Shown piece after piece: positions 5,340 to 6,033 of a DNA stretch of 6,033 nt. A program made the translations under genes and the position numbers. Position 1 is the first letter of the stretch. Each line of letters opens with the position of its first letter. This DNA comes from Salinisphaera sp. UBA6602 (GTDB taxonomy: Bacteria; Pseudomonadota; Gammaproteobacteria; Nevskiales; Salinisphaeraceae): contig DJIE01000275.1 of the NCBI GenBank assembly GCA_002433465.1, positions 1 through 6,033 on the forward strand. Reading direction: 5' to 3'. The notes beneath the pieces are model-generated. The model was not told where the DNA came from. It did not search any database and saw only the letters and a list, made by a program, of their open reading frames with translations.

Positions 5340-6033
5340 TACCCGTCTGCCCCTCCTGTACGTCCTGGTGCTGATCATGCTGGCGCTGCCCGGCTTGGCG
5401 CCGGCGGCCGACGAAAGCACATTGCCTGGCCAAAATGCCGATCCCGACGCCATCTATCCCCCCGGCGAGCGCAATGCCAGCAGCGGAGCGCCCGCTGAAT
5501 GGCCGGATATTCTCAAGGACGAGGCCGTTTACGGTTTCGCACTGATTGATCGCCTGGAGTACGGCGTACCCGAAAGCGGTGAGGACAATTACCTCTGGGA
5601 CGCGCAGGGCTGGCTCGGTGGCGACACCCACAAATTCTGGTTCAAGACCGAAGGTGAGGGACCGATCGACGGCGGCTCGCCCGAAGACACCGAGTTCCAG
5701 GCACTCTACAACCGCACGATCACGCCGTTCTGGGGCGTCCAGGCGGGCCTGCGCTATGACGTCAACCCCAACCCCGATCGCGGCTTTGCCGTGCTCGGCG
5801 TTCAGGGGCTTGCGCCCTACTGGTTCGAGTCGGACACAGCTCTGTTCGTGAGCGAGGACGGCGATGTCAGCTTTCGCGGCGAATTCGAGTACGAACTGCT
5901 GCTCACCCAGCGTCTGATCCTGCAGCCAAGGCTCGAGGTCAACGCCTCGGCCCAGGACGTGCCCGAGTACGGTCTCGCCAGCGGGCTCAACAATACCGAG
6001 GCGGGTGTGCGGCTGCGCTACGAGATCAAGCGC
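5332..6033 (+). CDS. copB: Copper resistance outer-membrane protein CopB, 3' end missing
   Basis: Open from ATG 5332 to the window end, 234 codons with no stop. A signal peptide (core about 6-22, cut near A25 or A26) is followed by a short linker and a beta-barrel of the CopB/PcoB type. Family marks are WDAQGWLGGD (89-98), KFWFKTEGE (101-109), and alternating strands such as FWGVQAGLRYD and GVQGLAPYWFE; the last visible part, VRLRYEIKR, is near the usual C-terminal end, so I estimate only some tens of residues are missing. CopB binds or moves copper at the outer membrane together with CopA. GGAG at 5321-5324 inside copA lies 7 bases upstream, and the 8-base overlap with the copA stop suggests translational coupling. 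It is odd that the Met/His-rich N-terminal region common in CopB is absent: after the signal peptide I see no Met and only H100. Confidence 0.93.
   Translation, partial: MFNTRLPLLYVLVLIMLALPGLAPAADESTLPGQNADPDAIYPPGERNASSGAPAEWPDILKDEAVYGFALIDRLEYGVPESGEDNYLWDAQGWLGGDTHKFWFKTEGEGPIDGGSPEDTEFQALYNRTITPFWGVQAGLRYDVNPNPDRGFAVLGVQGLAPYWFESDTALFVSEDGDVSFRGEFEYELLLTQRLILQPRLEVNASAQDVPEYGLASGLNNTEAGVRLRYEIKR

Overview
The window reads as part of a copper-handling gene cluster from a Gram-negative bacterium. Nearly all products carry export signals: a Tat-exported multicopper oxidase, an outer-membrane CopB, a membrane-anchored c-type cytochrome and several small secreted His-rich proteins. The GC-rich copper operon, the CopA/CopB pair and the style of the proteins suggest a gammaproteobacterium, possibly a halophilic or marine one. 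That placement is inference; no rRNA or other marker is present. All genes are on the + strand.

Layout: (1) 2-130 is the C-terminal end of a thioredoxin/TlpA-like protein. It overlaps (2) 117-746, a membrane-anchored stand-alone DsbD alpha domain with its redox cysteine pair. (3) 868-1215, 1425-1925 and 2011-2379 are three small secreted proteins, each followed by a hairpin, so each may be its own transcription unit. The first and third are diverged paralogues: small CopL/CzcI/DUF2946-like proteins with His residues, a C-x5-C pair ending in GHC, and a PPYRPP tail. The middle one is an unrecognised low-complexity protein with internal repeats. (4) 2552-3367 is a c-type cytochrome with a long His/Gly/Asp-rich C-terminal tail. 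(5) 3429-5339 is copA. (6) 5332-6033 is copB, overlapping copA by 8 bases and cut by the window end.

How the genes may work together: CopA oxidises or sequesters Cu(I) in the periplasm, and CopB is its outer-membrane partner. The cytochrome could pass electrons and its tail could buffer metal. The small His/Cys proteins may bind copper or help sense it. The thioredoxin-like and DsbD-alpha pair could keep periplasmic thiols reduced, since copper oxidises them. The last three roles are inference from domain content and neighbourhood. No sensor/regulator pair (CopRS or CueR), transposase, tRNA, rRNA or CRISPR is visible. No gene-free stretch exceeds about 210 bases. The most unusual items are the His-tailed cytochrome, the paralogous small-protein cassettes and a CopB whose visible mature part has no Met and only one His.
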